In this document: piece after piece, positions 1-12,029 of the stretch
Layout of the letters: each line of letters starts with the position of its first letter
How positions within the stretch are numbered: the stretch's first letter is position 1
Assembly (NCBI GenBank): GCA_032716605.1
Contig: CM064572.1
Span: forward strand, 42,209,397 to 42,273,396
DNA: 64,000 bases
Direction: 5' to 3'
Origin: Paralithodes platypus
Taxonomy: Eukaryota > Arthropoda > Malacostraca > Decapoda > Lithodidae
Notes under the pieces: generated by a model
Database searches by the model: none
What the model saw: only the letters and a program-made list of their open reading frames with translations
Told to the model about the DNA's origin: nothing
Position numbers and translations under genes: made by a program

Positions 1-96
1 GTCTAGGGAAGAACAATATATACAAGTAAATAAATAAGCAAATAAAATAAAAGTAATAATAATACATTCAATTTTAAATAACATCAACTAAATAAA
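1..96. repeat. AT-rich left flank of the satellite; end of a family B MITE
   Basis: The first bases (GTCTAGGGAAGAACAA) match the 3' part of the family B MITE seen elsewhere in the window (GTCTAGGGAGGAAC followed by AAATAAATAA). The rest is AT-rich without a gene. The satellite begins at the first TGCACC. Confidence 0.45.
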
Positions 97-2070
97 TGCA
101 CCTCCCTACTTCGCTTCCAGTACACATATAAAGGAGGGTATTAATGCACCTCCCTACTTCGCTTCCAGTACACATATAAAGGAGGGTATTAATGCACCTC
201 CCTACTTCGCTTCCAGTACACATATAAAGGAGGGTATTAATAAATGCACCTCCCTACTTCGCTTCCAGTACACATATAAAGGAGGGTATTAATGCACCTC
301 CCTACTTCGCTTCCAGTACACATATAAAGGAGGGTATTAATAAATGCACCTCCCTACTTCGCTTCCAGTACACATATAAAGGAGGGTATTAATGCACCTC
401 CCTACTTCGCTTCCAGTACACATATAAAGAAGGGTATTAATAAATGCACCTCCCTACTTCGCTTCCAGTACACATATAAAGGAGGGTATTAATAAATGCA
501 CCTCCTACTTCGCTTCCAGTACACATATAAAGGAGGGTATTAATAAATGCACCTCCCTACTTCGCTTCCAGTACACATATAAAGGAGGGTATTAATGCAC
601 CTCCCTACTTCGCTTCCAGTACACATATAAAGGAGGGTATTAATGCACCTCCCTACTTCGCTTCCAGTACACATATAAAGGAGGGTATTAATAAATGCAC
701 CTCCCTACTTCGCTTCCAGTACACATATAAAGGAGGGTATTAATGCACCTCCCTACTTCGCTTCCAGTACACATATAAAGGAGGGTATTAATAAATGCAC
801 CTCCATACTTCGCTTCCAGTACACATATAAAGGAGGGTATTAATAAATGCACCTCCCTACTTCGCTTCCAGTACACATATAAAGGAGGGTATTAATAAAT
901 GCACCTCCCTACTTCGCTTCCAGTACACATATAAAGGAGGGTATTAATGCACCTCCCTACTTCGCTTCCAGTACACATATAAAGGAGGGTATTAATGCAC
1001 CTCCCTACTTCGCTTCCAGTACACTTATAAAGGAGGGTATTAATGCACCTCCCTACTTCGCTTCCAGTACACATATAAAGGAGGGTATTAATAATGCACC
1101 TCCCTACTTCGCTTCCAGTACACATATAAAGGAGGGTATTAATGCACCTCCCTACTTCGCTTCCAGTACACATATAAAGGAGGGTATTAATGCACCTCCC
1201 TACTTCGCTTCCAGTACACATATAAAGGAGGGTATTAATAAATGCACCTCCCTACTTCGCTTCCAGTACACATATAAAGGAGGGTATTAATGCACCTCCC
1301 TACTTCGCTTCCAGTACACATATAAAGGAGGGTATTAATAAATGCACCTCCCTACTTCGCTTCCAGTACACATATAAAGGAGGGTATTAATAAATGCACC
1401 TCCCTACTTCGCTTCCAGTACACATATAAAGGAGGGTATTAATGCACCTCCCTACTTCGCTTCCAGTACACATATAAAGGAGGGTATTAATAAATGCACC
1501 TCCCTACTTCGCTTCCAGTACACATATAAAGGAGGGTATTAATAAATGCACCTCCCTACTTCGCTTCCAGTACACATATAAAGGAGGGTATTAATGCACC
1601 TCCCTACTTCGCTTCCAGTACACATATAAAGGAGGGTATTAATGCACCTCCCTACTTCGCTTCCAGTACACATATAAAGGAGGGTATTAATGCACCTCAC
1701 TACTTCGCTTCCAGTACACATATAAAGGAGGGTATTAATGCACCTTCCTACTTCGCTTCCAGTACACATATAAAGGAGGGTATTAATGCACCTCCCTACT
1801 TCGCTTCCAGTACACATATAAAGGAGGGTATTAATGCACCTCCCTACTTCGCTTCCAGTACACATATAAAGGAGGGTATTAATGCACCTCCCTACTTCGC
1901 TTCCAGTACACATATAAAGGAGGGTATTAATGCACCTTCCTACTTCACTTCCAGTACACATATAAAGGAGGGTATTAATGCACCTTCCTACTTCGCTTCC
2001 AGTACACATATAAAGGAGGGTATTAATGCACCTTCCTACTTCGCTTCCAGTACACATATAAAGGAGGGTA

Positions 2071-2997
2071 TTAATGAATGCACCTCCCTACTTCGCTTCC
2101 AGTACACATATAAAGGAGGGTATTAATGCACCTCCCTACTTCGCTTCCAGTACACATATAAAGGAGGGTATTAATGCACCTTCCTACTTCGCTTCCAGTA
2201 CACATATAAAGGAGGGTATTAATGCACCTTCCTACTTCGCTTCCAGTACACATATAAAGGAGGGTATTAATGCACCTCCCTACTTCGCTTCCAGTACACA
2301 TATAAAGGAGGGTATTAATGCACCTTCCTACTTCGCTTCCAGTACACATATAAAGGAGGGTATTAATGCACCTTCCTACTTCGCTTCCAGTACACATATA
2401 AAGGAGGGTATTAATGCACCTTCCTACTTCGCTTCCAGTACACATATAAAGGAGGGTATTAATTCACCTTCCTACTTCGCTTCCAGTACACATATAAAGG
2501 AGGGTATTAATGCACCTTCCTACTTCGCTTCCAGTACACATATAAAGGAGGGTATTAATGCACCTCCCTACTTCGCTTCCAGTACACATATAAAGGAGGG
2601 TATTAATGCACCTCCCTACTTCGCTTCCAGTACACATATAAGGAGGGTATTAATAAATGCACCTCCCTACTTCGCTTCCAGTACACATATAAAGGAGGGT
2701 ATTAATGCACCTCCCTACTTCGCTTCCAGTACACATATAAAGGAGGGTATTAATGCACCTTCCTACTTCGCTTCCAGTACACATATAAAGGAGGGTATTA
2801 ATGCACCTCCCTACTTCGCTTCCAGTACACATATAAAGGAGGGTATTAATGCACCTCCCTACTTCGCTTCCAGTACACATATAAAGGAGGGTATTAATGC
2901 ACCTCCCTACTTCACTTCCAGTACACATATAAAGGAGGGTATTAATAAATGCACCTCCCTACTTCGCTTCCAGTACACATATAAAGGAGGGTATTAA
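2071..2997. repeat. Satellite higher-order block, copy 1
   Basis: Reading CCTCCC (C) or CCTTCC (T) unit by unit gives C C T T C T T T, T T C C, a 52-bp step, then C C T C C C and another 52-bp step; the last unit carries CTTCACTTCC. The same order recurs about 1,858 bp downstream at 3930-4855. This block also contains the longest plus-strand frame of the array (307 codons), which I consider a by-product of the 48-bp period. Confidence 0.8.
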
Positions 2998-3929
2998 TGC
3001 ACCTTCCTACTTCGCTTCCAGTACACATATAAAGGAGGGTATTAATGCACCTCCCTACTTCGCTTCCAGTACACATATAAAGGAGGGTATTAATGCACCT
3101 CCCTACTTCGCTTCCAGTACACATATAAAGGAGGGTATTAATAAATGCACCTCCCTACTTCGCTTCCCGTACACATATAAAGGAGGGTATTAATGCACCT
3201 CCCTACTTCGCTTCCAGTACACATATAAAGGAGGGTATTAATAAATGCACCTCCCTACTTCGCTTCCAGTACACATATAAAGGAGGGTATTAATGCACCT
3301 CCCTACTTCGCTTCCAGTACACATATAAAGGAGGGTATTAATAAATGCACCTCCCTACTTCGCTTCCCGTACACATATAAAGGAGGGTATTAATAAATGC
3401 ACCTCCCTACTTCGCTTCCAGTACACATATAAAGGAGGGTATTAATAAATGCACCTCCCTACTTCGCTTCCAGTACACATATAAAGGAGGGTATTAATGC
3501 ACCTCCCTACTTCGCTTCCAGTACACATATAAAGGAGGGTATTAATGCACCTCCCTACTTCGCTTCCAGTACACATATAAAGGAGGGTATTAATGTACCT
3601 CACTACTTCGCTTCCAGTACACATATAAAGGAGGGTATTAATGCACCTTCCTACTTCGCTTCCAGTACACATATAAAGGAGGGTATTAATAAATGCACCT
3701 CCCTACTTCGCTTCCAGTACACATATAAAGGAGGGTATTAATGCACCTCCCTACTTCGCTTCCAGTACACATATAAAGGAGGGTATTAATGCACCTTCCT
3801 ACTTCGCTTCCAGTACACAAATAAAGGAGGGTATTAATGCACCTTCCTACTTCGCTTCCAGTACACATATAAAGGAGGGTATTAATGCACCTTCCTACTT
3901 CGCTTCCAGTACACATATAAAGGAGGGTA

Positions 3930-4855
3930 TTAATAAATGCACCTCCCTACTTCGCTTCCAGTACACATATAAAGGAGGGTATTAATGCACCTCCCTACTT
4001 CGCTTCCAGTACACATATAAAGGAGGGTATTAATGCACCTTCCTACTTCGCTTCCAGTACACATATAAAGGAGGGTATTAATGCACCTTCCTACTTCGCT
4101 TCCAGTACACATATAAAGGAGGGTATTAATGCACCTCCCTACTTCGCTTCCAGTACACATATAAAGGAGGGTATTAATGCACCTTCCTACTTCGCTTCCA
4201 GTACACATATAAAGGAGGGTATTAATGCACCTTCCTACTTCGCTTCCAGTACACATATAAAAGAGGGTATTAATGCACCTTCCTACTTCGCTTCCAGTAC
4301 ACATATAAAGGAGGGTATTAATGCACCTTCCTACTTCGCTTCCAGTACACATAAAGGAGGGTATTAATGCACCTTCCTACTTCGCTTCCAGTACACATAT
4401 AAAGGAGGGTATTAATGCACCTCCCTACTTCGCTTCCAGTACACATATAAAGGAGGGTATTAATGCACCTCCCTACTTCGCTTCCAGTACACATATAAAG
4501 GAGGGTATTAATAAATGCACCTCCCTACTTCGCTTCCAGTACACATATGAAGGAGGGTATTAATGCACCTCCCTACTTCGCTTCCAGTACACATATAAAG
4601 GAGGGTATTAATGCACCTTCCTACTTCGCTTCCAGTACACATATAAAGGAGGGTATTAATGCACCTCCCTACTTCGCTTCCAGTACACATATAAAGGAGG
4701 GTATTAATGCACCTCCCTACTTCGCTTCCAGTACACATATAAAGGAGGGTATTAATGCACCTCCCTACTTCACTTCCAGTACACATATAAAGGAGGGTAT
4801 TAATAAATGCACCTCCCTACTTCGCTTCCAGTACACATATAAAGGAGGGTATTAA
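3930..4855. repeat. Satellite higher-order block, copy 2
   Basis: The order of unit variants repeats that of 2071-2997, including the CTTCACTTCC unit directly before the second 52-bp step. Private changes have since accumulated: a 2-base loss giving CACATAAAGG near 4350, and ATATGAAGG near 4547. It is best explained as a segmental duplication within the array, by unequal exchange or amplification. Confidence 0.8.
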
Positions 4856-6770
4856 TGCACCTTCCTACTTCGCTTCCAGTACACATATAAAGGAGGGTAT
4901 TAATGCACCTTCCTACTTCGCTTCCAGTACACATATAAAGGAGGGTATTAATGCACCTTCCTACTTCGCTTCCAGTACACATATAAAGGAGGGTATTAAT
5001 GCACCTCCCTACTTCGCTTCCAGTACACATATAAAGGAGGGTATTAATGCACCTCCCTACTTCGCTTCCAGTACACATATAAAGGAGGGTATTAATAAAT
5101 GCACCTCCCTACTTCGCTTCCAGTACACATATAAAGGAGGTATTAATGCACCTTCCTACTTCGCTTCCAGTACACAAATAAAGGAGGGTATTAATGCACC
5201 TTCCTACTTCCCTTCCAGTACATATAAAGGAGGGTATTAATAAATGCACCTCCCTACTTCGCTTCCAGTACACATATAAAGGAGGGTATTAATGCACCTC
5301 CCTACTTCGCTTCCAGTACACATATAAAGGAGGGTATTAATGCACCTTCCTACTTCGCTTCCAGTACACATATAAAGGAGGGTATTAATAAATGCACCTC
5401 CCTACTTCGCTTCCAGTACACATATAAAGGAGGGTATTAATAAATGCACCTCCCTACTTCGCTTCCAGTACACATATAAAGGAGGGTATTAATAAATGCA
5501 CCTCCCTACTTCGTTTCCAGTACACATATAAAGGAGGGTATTAATGCACCTCCCTACTTCGCTTCCAGTACACATATAAAGGAGGGTATTAATGCACCTC
5601 CCTACTTCGCTTCCAGTACACATATAAAGGAGGGTATTAATAAATGCACCTCCCTACTTCGCTTCCAGTACACATATAAAGGAGGGTATTAATGCACCTT
5701 CCTACTTCGCTTCCAGTACACATATAAAGGAGGGTATTAATGCACCTCCTACTTCGCTTCCAGTACACATATAAAGGAGGGTATTAATGCACCTCCCTAC
5801 TTCGCTTCCAGTACACATATAAAGGAGGGTATTAATGCACCTCCCTACTTCGCTTCCAGTACACATATAAAGGAGGGTATTAATAAATGCACCTCCCTAC
5901 TTCGCTTCCAGTACACATATAAAGGAGGGTATTAATGCACCTCCCTACTTCGCTTCCAGTACACATATAAAGGAGGGTATTAATAAATGCACCTCCCTAC
6001 TTCGCTTCCAGTACACATATAAAGGAGGGTATTAATGCACCTTCCTACTTCGCTTCCAGTACACATATAAAGGAGGGTATTAATACACCTTCCTACTTCG
6101 CTTCCAGTACACATATAAAGGAGGGTATTAATGCACCTCCCTACTTCGCTTCCAGTACACATATAAAGGAGGGTATTAATGCACCTTCCTACTTCGCTTC
6201 CAGTACACATATAAAGGAGGGTATTAATGCACCTTCCTACTTCGCTTCCAGTACACATATAAAGGAGGGTATTAATAAATGCACCTCCCTACTTCGCTTC
6301 CAGTACACATATAAAGGAGGGTATTAATGCACCTTCCTACTTCGCTTCCAGTACACATATAAAGGAGGGTATTAATGCACCTCCCTACTTCGCTTCCAGT
6401 ACACATATAAAGGAGGGTATTAATAAATGCACCTCCCTACTTCGCTTCCAGTACACATATAAAGGAGGGTATTAATGCACCTCCCTACTTCGCTTCCAGT
6501 ACACATATAAAGGAGGGTATTAATGCACCTCCCTACTTCGCTTCCAGTACACATATAAAGGAGGGTATTAATAAATGCACCTCCCTACTTCGCTTCCAGT
6601 ACACATATAAAGGAGGGTATTAATGCACCTTCCTACTTCGCTTCCAGTACACATATAAAGGAGGGTATTAATGCACCTCCCTACTTCGCTTCCAGTACAC
6701 ATATAAAGGAGGGTATTAATGCACCTCCCTACTTCGCTTCCAGTACACATATAAAGGAGGGTATTAATAA

Positions 6771-6970
6771 GTATGTTTAGCTTGCTCTGGCTCATTAAGT
6801 ATTGTTGCTTCATAAATCAAGTTTTACGTTGGTGTTCAAATCCATCAGGTATATCTCATCTGATCTCCTGGCTCTCTTCTCTGTCTGTACCCTATCTATC
6901 CCTTGGTCTCTGTCTTTCTATCTAGCTATCTATCTTTGACACACACACACACACACACACTCACACGCAT

Positions 6971-7001
<31 letters not shown>

Positions 7002-7275
7002 ATGTGCATTGATTACGTTATTGTAATTACGACACTGAATCTTCCTTATTTTATTTTGATATTTCAGATATATTATTATATTAGTTATTCATTGTTTCTG
7101 TTTTATTTTCTGAGAACATAATATATTATATTTATTAATAACTGCTTGTAATTGATAATATCGTGTGGCGTGAGTCAATCACATGTTAGTATTTTAATAA
7201 GGACGGTATATTATTATTGATAGAGTCTTACATGTGTTTTACCTCTCTCATTTAATTCTAAAATATTGCATTATT
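6771..7275. other. Right flank of satellite: AT-rich DNA with (CA)n and (CT)n
   Basis: No gene is visible. It contains (CA)n near 6941-6960, (CT)n near 6971-6997, and otherwise AT-rich unique-looking sequence. Short frames here are microsatellite artefacts. Confidence 0.7.
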
Positions 7276-7391
7276 ATTAATCACATTCAACTTATTATCC
7301 ATATATTAATCACATTCAACTTATTATCCATATATTAATCACATTCAACTTATTATCCATATATTAATCACATTCAACTTATTATCCATAT
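7276..7391. repeat. 29-bp tandem repeat, 4 copies
   Basis: Four perfect head-to-tail copies of a 29-bp unit beginning ATTAATCACATTCAAC and ending TTATTATCCATAT (7276, 7305, 7334, 7363). The perfect identity suggests recent expansion. A related fragment (CTTATTATCCACAT) lies near 7571. Confidence 0.95.
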
Positions 7392-7825
7392 ACAGTATTA
7401 ATCAACAAGTTGTAGTTTTATATAGTATTTTATCAGTATTTCCTACTTTCGTCATATTATGTTATCCACGTTTGGCACTGCTCCACACAGTCTGTCAAGT
7501 AATGTAGAAACTTCCCCTATTCCCATTATTCTCATTATTCGCCTTTCTCGCTTTTCATATCTTGTGTTCGCTTATTATCCACATCATAATTTTCGGCCGT
7601 CACAAAAGCGGGGAAAGTTGTGGGGGAACTTTTCATATAATAAAACTAACAATATGCTTTTATCTCGCCGGCACATTTTGTTCGCTCATCTACAACTTTC
7701 CCAAACTTTCCCACTTACAACAATTAAGAGAATTTCCATTAAATATATGGTAATGTAACTGTCGCCATTTAGGTCTCTTCAGAACAGACAAATGTGTGCA
7801 TGTACCCTTTAATTATTTTGATAGT
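7392..7825. other. AT-rich DNA without recognisable feature
   Basis: I see no supported gene or known repeat. Two overlapping frames of 63-99 codons have no recognisable domain and no supporting signals. Confidence 0.5.
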
Positions 7826-8160
7826 TAAAGGGGAGATGGGTTGTTTTGCTGCTCTCCCTTCTTCCTCATGTTTAGCCCTATTAGTGTTCAGACTTTAAGA
7901 TGTTTGCCCCATTAGTATGTCGATTTTAAGATCTTTCACCACATGTCTTTGTCAATATTAAGACCTTTCATGCTATTTAGGTGTCGATTTGTTTCCTGGA
8001 GAACAATAGTGAGCCTGTAATTTTGGTAGAACCGGCCTTTGGCCGGAACATTTTTCTATCGAAAAATTTATAACTTAATCTAGAAGGTGGATCTGATGGA
8101 TATTTTTTAAAGTTTGATGGAGGTCTAGGAAGGAAGCTAGAAAACTAATATAAACATACA
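7826..8160 (+). mobile_element. Family B MITE, copy B1
   Basis: Begins TTAAAGGGGAGATGGGTTG and follows the family B sequence: CTTCTTCCTCATG, CCCCATTAGT, TCGATTTTAAGA, GTGCCATTTAGGTGTCGAT-type block, GCGAGCCTGTAATT-type block, GGCCTTTGGCCGGAACATTT, ATCGAAAAATTTAT, GATGGAGGTCTAGGAAGG. No coding capacity. Other copies occur in both orientations in the window. Confidence 0.75.
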
Positions 8161-8189
8161 TAACTGAGAACATGTATAAGCCCATCTCC

Positions 8190-8338
8190 CCATAATCTAT
8201 ATTTGTATTCATTTCACCACACCACCAAACACCTCCATTGACATTAATTAAAGCATATATGTGATCCACCGGGGTTTGAACCTGGGTTATCACACACAAA
8301 TTTTAAACACTCTAACCATTACACCACCAGGACGGTTA
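8190..8338 (-). mobile_element. tRNA-derived SINE, copy 1
   Basis: On the minus strand a tRNA-like head carries an A-box-like TGGTGTAATGGTTAGAG and a B-box GGTTCAAACCC in tRNA-like spacing. It is followed by GGTGGATCAC and a non-tRNA tail (GCTTTAATTAATGTCAATGG, GGTGTTTGGTGTGG). The same head and tail recur near 8722-8866, 12158-12265 and 23684-23799, which marks a dispersed SINE and not a tRNA gene. Confidence 0.8.
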
Positions 8339-8389
8339 AAGGTTTATGCACACGCCTACAACTTATTATCCATTCTCGAATACTGGATA

Positions 8390-8602
8390 TTAACCCCTTC
8401 ATTACCGAGGTCGTCTTTTCATTATTTTCTGGCAATTATTAGACTATTTTATTTAGCTTAGGAAGGGCAATGCATTAATTAAAAGGCTTCCAAGTATCCC
8501 AATTAATTATCTTAACTAACACACGTCATTCTTTAGTTGTATAAACTCGTCTAAATATAGCTGAAATAAGAGAAATAACATCCCCGGTAATGAAGGGGTT
8601 AA
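8390..8602. mobile_element. Family A MITE, intact copy
   Basis: 213 bp including flanks, starting TTAACCCCTTCATTACCG and ending CGGTAATGAAGGGGTTAA, so the ends are near-perfect inverted repeats inside TTAA. The two halves continue as an imperfect palindrome (CAATTATTAGACTATTTTAT against ATAAACTCGTCTAAATATAG). TTAA plus CCC termini are the hallmark of piggyBac-type target choice. No coding capacity. Confidence 0.85.
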
Positions 8603-8721
8603 TCTAATCATGTTCATATTCCCAACTGCGCTATGGTAGCCTAATGTTTAAGTGAGAGGAAAGAATATTCATGGGGCACAGATCATATAGACCGGCCTCG
8701 CTATGAAATATCTCTGAACCT

Positions 8722-8866
8722 ACTGATAATCTACATTTGTATTAATTCCACCACAACACCAAACACCTCCATTGAAATTAAAGAAAGCATATACTGTATG
8801 TGATCCACCGGGATTCGGACCTGGGTTATCACACACAGATTTTAAACACTCTAACCATTACACCAC
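8722..8866 (-). mobile_element. tRNA-derived SINE, copy 2
   Basis: Same family as the copy at 8190-8338: minus-strand A-box-like GTGGTGTAATGGTTAGAG, B-box GGTCCGAATCC and the same GGTGTTTGGTGTTGTGG tail. It differs by scattered substitutions. Confidence 0.8.
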
Positions 8867-9002
8867 AATTTGTTCATGTATAAATTAGAATACATAACAT
8901 TAACCCCTTTAGCACCATACCGCCAACTAATCCTCTGTGGTGGAGGGATGAGAAATTTCCACCACCGCTTTTCTCCGGCGAGACGTAGAAGTCGGCTAAA
9001 GG

Positions 9003-9250
9003 GGATCGGGGGCGGGTGGCCTGGTATCCTTCTCCCCTTAAATAAATCTACCAAAAAAACGAGACAGAGATAGGGGCGAGGGAACGCGTTCGTGGTCCCG
9101 GACCCTAAGAATAGGAGCCTTGAATGTGCGTGGATGTAGTACGAATGAGAGAATGCTTGTGAATAGTTGAGTGATCTTGCTCTGTCTTGAGTCTGCTACC
9201 CCGAAAATGGGGAATGGGCCTGAGCATATAGATAGATAGATAGATAGATG
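9003..9250 (+). mobile_element. Internally deleted LINE (5' endonuclease start joined to 3' tail)
   Basis: The left part contains GACAGAGATAGGGGCGAGGG and GTGGTCCCGGACCCTAAGAA. In one frame it reads like the start of a LINE AP-endonuclease (RTLRIGALNVRG). About 100 bp later the sequence passes into a LINE 3' end (GGGGAATGGGCCTGAGCATA) and a (GATA)n tail. The whole endonuclease body and reverse transcriptase are missing. A second element with the same architecture is at 43795-43985. Confidence 0.6.
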
Positions 9251-9398
9251 CAGTTTAAGGAGGACCTATGTGTTACTAAGAGGGTTTATCGAGATATTAT
9301 TTTACCTATTTGATCCGTATGGGTAGATTACAACCTAAAGCAAATCGTCTAATGATAACCAGAATATGATGAAAACTATGTAATTTTTGTTTTGTGGG
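9251..9398. mobile_element. Family A MITE, partial (right half)
   Basis: GAGGGTTTATCGAGATATT, TTTTACCTATTTGATCCGTA, CAAATCGTCTAATGATAACC and AGAATATGATGAAAAC follow the right half of family A. It abuts the poly(T) end of the Jockey/I fragment that starts at 9399. Confidence 0.6.
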
Positions 9399-10590
9399 TT
9401 TTTTTTCTATGTGATTGAGGGAGGCAAAAGGCAAAGCTGCCTATAGCGAGTGCCTCCCCATAGTTGAAAGAGTGACAGGGCCAAAATCAAAGGGACGTTC
9501 GAGCCAAAATGCATGGACACACGGAGTTTGAAGCAATTTAAGTCATAGGAAGAGGGAAAGACTGATTCTGGGAGAGAGTTCCAGAGCTCAGCTGTTGAGT
9601 AAAAGAAAGTTTGAGAGTAACGTTTCACTCTTGGGTTGGAGAGTTGCACAGAGTATGGGTGGGATTGAGTTGCAAGACGGGTACCACGTGCCCTACGTAA
9701 AGGAGGTGGTATACACTGGGAAAGCTCTGAGGAACACTGATTATTATAGTAGCGATAGAATAGCAATAGAGATGCAACATTGCGGCGGAGAGAGAGATAT
9801 TGCAGAGAGTTGGTGAGTGGATGGGAGTTAATTATATGAAAGGCCTTCCTTTCAACTTTGTCTAGGAGAGCAGTGTGAGAGGAACCTCCCCACACATGTG
9901 AACAATACTCAATACAAGGACGCACTATGCCCCTGTACAGAGCAAGAAGCTGTGCAGGGGAAAAGAACCCCCTAAGGCGGTTGAGCACACCCAGCTTCTG
10001 GGAGGCTGCCTTAGCAAGACTGGTAATATGGTCCTTCCAAGTGAGAGCAGAAGAAAAAGAGACACCAAGAATATTGAGAGAAGATGAAGGATTGATTTTT
10101 GTACTGTTGAAGAATAAGGGATAGTCCGCTGGGAGGTCCTTACAGGTAGATAGATGGAGAAATTGGGTTTTGGAAGCATTAAAGGTAACAAGGTTTTCTC
10201 TGCCCCAATTGGAGATAGTATTTAGATCAGAATTTAAGAGTTCTATGGCTTCATTACGTTTGTCGTTGAGGGATTGCTGGCTGGGGCGTTCTGAAAAACT
10301 AATGGATTAGTGTAAGGTTGAGTTGTCTGCGTATGAATGGATGGGAATTGAGGTACAGTTGAGGAGATCATTTACACAAATTAGAAAGAGAATAGGAAAT
10401 AGGACAGAGCCCTGTGGAACACAAGAGTTTATAGGGTGAGGAAGTGACAAATGGCCGTCCACAACCGCGGCTATGGAACTGCCAGAAAGGAGACAAAGGC
10501 ACAGATGGAGGGATAGAAACCGAAGGAGGGTAGTTTAGAAATTAAAGATTTGTGCCAGACTCTATCAAAGGCTTTCGATATGCAATAGAA
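9399..10590 (-). pseudogene. 5'-truncated Jockey/I-type LINE, reverse transcriptase C-terminal part (copy 1)
   Basis: Read on the minus strand. The longest uninterrupted stretch (9407-9988, 193 codons, starting MLNRLRGFFSPAQ) is the post-catalytic region typical of arthropod non-LTR reverse transcriptases: YRGIVRPCIEYCSHVWGG, LLDKVERKAF, LRRNVASL, ELWNSLPESVFP. Upstream, broken frames still show CISKAFDRVWH (motif A area, near 10558-10590), a QGSVL-like motif and YADNST where the catalytic YADD is expected. The element is cut at motif A and ends in a short poly(A) (T8 at 9399-9406 on plus). It is a dead fragment. The clade call (Jockey/I) rests on these motifs only. Confidence 0.8.
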
Positions 10591-10664
10591 AAAGGTGGTG
10601 AAGGGATTAATTTACTTGATCATTTAAGTAATAGTTAATTAAAACAAGCCTTATGTGCATAAAA

Positions 10665-10770
10665 GTAACCCTTTTAGTACGATGACGATTATCTTCCTTT
10701 CTTTTTGGCTAACATTAGACAATTTTTTTTTTTTAAGGAGGGATTGTACGAAACATAGGGTTAATTAAGA
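10665..10770. mobile_element. Family A MITE, partial
   Basis: AACCCTTTTAGTACGATGAC, TTTTTGGCTAACATTAGAC and CATAGGGTTAATTAAG match the left half of family A, with a T-rich replacement of the usual centre. Confidence 0.5.
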
Positions 10771-10787
10771 TTGTTATTAGTAAAATC

Positions 10788-10791
10788 TCTA

Positions 10792-10855
<64 letters not shown>
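10788..10855. repeat. (CT)n/(AT)n compound microsatellite
   Basis: (TC)n runs directly into (AT)n. It produces artefactual frames with IYIYIY repeats. Confidence 0.95.
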
Positions 10856-10856
<1 letters not shown>

Positions 10857-11225
10857 TGTATATTTACATGTAAACTGTACATGGAAGCCAAATAAGCGGT
10901 CAGAAATAACATAAAATCGGCTAATAGATTAGCGATATACAACATCAGAGTTTAATTAAAAATAGGCTGTGTAGGCTCCCATTTACGCGGACATTATAAT
11001 GATTGTTTTAAAATTCATTAATTGACACTTGCAATAAAAAAGAAACAATTAGATTTTACAGTTATGCGGCGTAATTATATTTTGCTTTTACCGGACGCGA
11101 TGCAAAAATATTCTTGATCTAACACATATCAATTAAATTAACTTGGTTCTGTGGAAAATACAATTGCGTTTATTGTACCACTATTTGCCACTATTATTAT
11201 GATTACATGTTGGTACGCTGTCCTT
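10856..11225. other. AT-rich DNA without recognisable feature
   Basis: No frame, tRNA-like motif or known repeat that I can support. Confidence 0.5.
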
Positions 11226-11228
11226 ACA

Positions 11229-11512
11229 TGTGTGTGTGTGTGTGTGTGTGTGTATTGATAAATGTGTCTGTCAAATATACAATTGTGTTGCATATGCACT
11301 GGAAGGGTTGTATCTATCTATCTATCCATCTACCTATGTAACTACCTATATCTATCTATCTATTTTGTATCTATCTATATTTGTATCAATTTGTCTATCT
11401 ATTTTCTATCTATCTATCCATCTATCTATGTATCTGTCTATCTATCTATCTATCTATCTATATAGCTATCTATCTAGCCACCTATCTATGTGACCTATCT
11501 AAGTATATAACA
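11229..11512. repeat. (GT)n followed by degenerate (TCTA)n
   Basis: (GT)n at about 11229-11253, then a long degenerate TATC/TCTA array from about 11310 to 11500. The apparent LSIYLSIY proteins come from the tetranucleotide period. Confidence 0.9.
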
Positions 11513-11716
11513 ATACAACTATATCTATGAATGTATATATACAGTATTGCCCAAATCCATTGATAAACAAATACGAAATACGAATATAAAAGTACATACT
11601 ACAGTACTAGTTCAAACTTGACAATGTCTCCCTGTTATCAGCCTGTTAAATGGCTGATTATTTATTGCATCTGTATTTATAAATCTATCAATAAAACCAC
11701 ACACATATGCAGATAA

Positions 11717-11781
<65 letters not shown>

Positions 11782-12029
11782 AAAAAAATGAGAGAGAGTG
11801 TGTGTGTGATACCTGCATTACTATACCCAACACACTTTCATATCCATAAATGATAGTTGATATAAATACATCAAATTAATATGATAGTCCCCCACCACAC
11901 TAATTAGATATGCAGTTCCCTTGATATATAACAACATTAATAGACTTGTAAATTAAACTAACAAATACAATATATAGGATCAACATTTCCTTTTATAGAA
12001 ACTATATATTACAGTTTGACCTTCTTACA
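11513..12029. other. AT-rich DNA with a (GA)n tract
   Basis: (GA)n at about 11730-11776 followed by an A tract. The remainder is unassigned and has no gene. Confidence 0.6.

Larger units (their letters stand above)
97..6770. repeat. Satellite array, 48-bp unit with 52-bp variant, roughly 135 copies
   Basis: Head-to-tail units read TGCACCTCCCTACTTCGC, then TTCCAGTACACATATAAAGG, then AGGGTATTAA. The unit is 48 bp when TATTAA runs directly into TGCACC, and 52 bp when four extra bases (ATAA) intervene. Because 48 is 16 codons, runs of 48-bp units stay open on both strands, giving 16-residue peptide repeats (NAPPYFASSTHIKEGI on plus, CTGSEVGRCINTLLYM on minus). Each 52-bp unit shifts the frame. 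Common variants are CCTTCC for CCTCCC and CTTCACTTCC for CTTCGCTTCC. Within each unit CCTCC and GGAGG can form a short stem. The copy number is array length divided by unit length, not an individual count. I read this as satellite DNA, not a gene. Confidence 0.97.

Noticed and set aside
2074..2997. 307-codon plus-strand frame encoding a 16-residue repeat, and many similar minus-strand frames across 688-6813
   Set aside because: The 48-bp unit is a multiple of three and open on both strands, and 52-bp units break the frame repeatedly. No promoter, signal peptide or codon signature favours one strand, so these are satellite by-products.
97..6770. CRISPR-like regular repeats
   Set aside because: No unique spacers: units follow head to tail. 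Host is eukaryotic.
97..6770. CENP-B box in the satellite unit
   Set aside because: CTTCGCTTCCAGTAC shares only the first few bases with the CENP-B box consensus and lacks the CGGGA end.
8261..8338. tRNA gene call
   Set aside because: A- and B-boxes are present but the stems do not close and the same non-tRNA tail recurs at other loci, so it is a SINE.
9925..10191. 88-codon frame repeated at 13335 and 36550
   Set aside because: Alternative frame of the same Jockey/I reverse-transcriptase region, not a separate protein.
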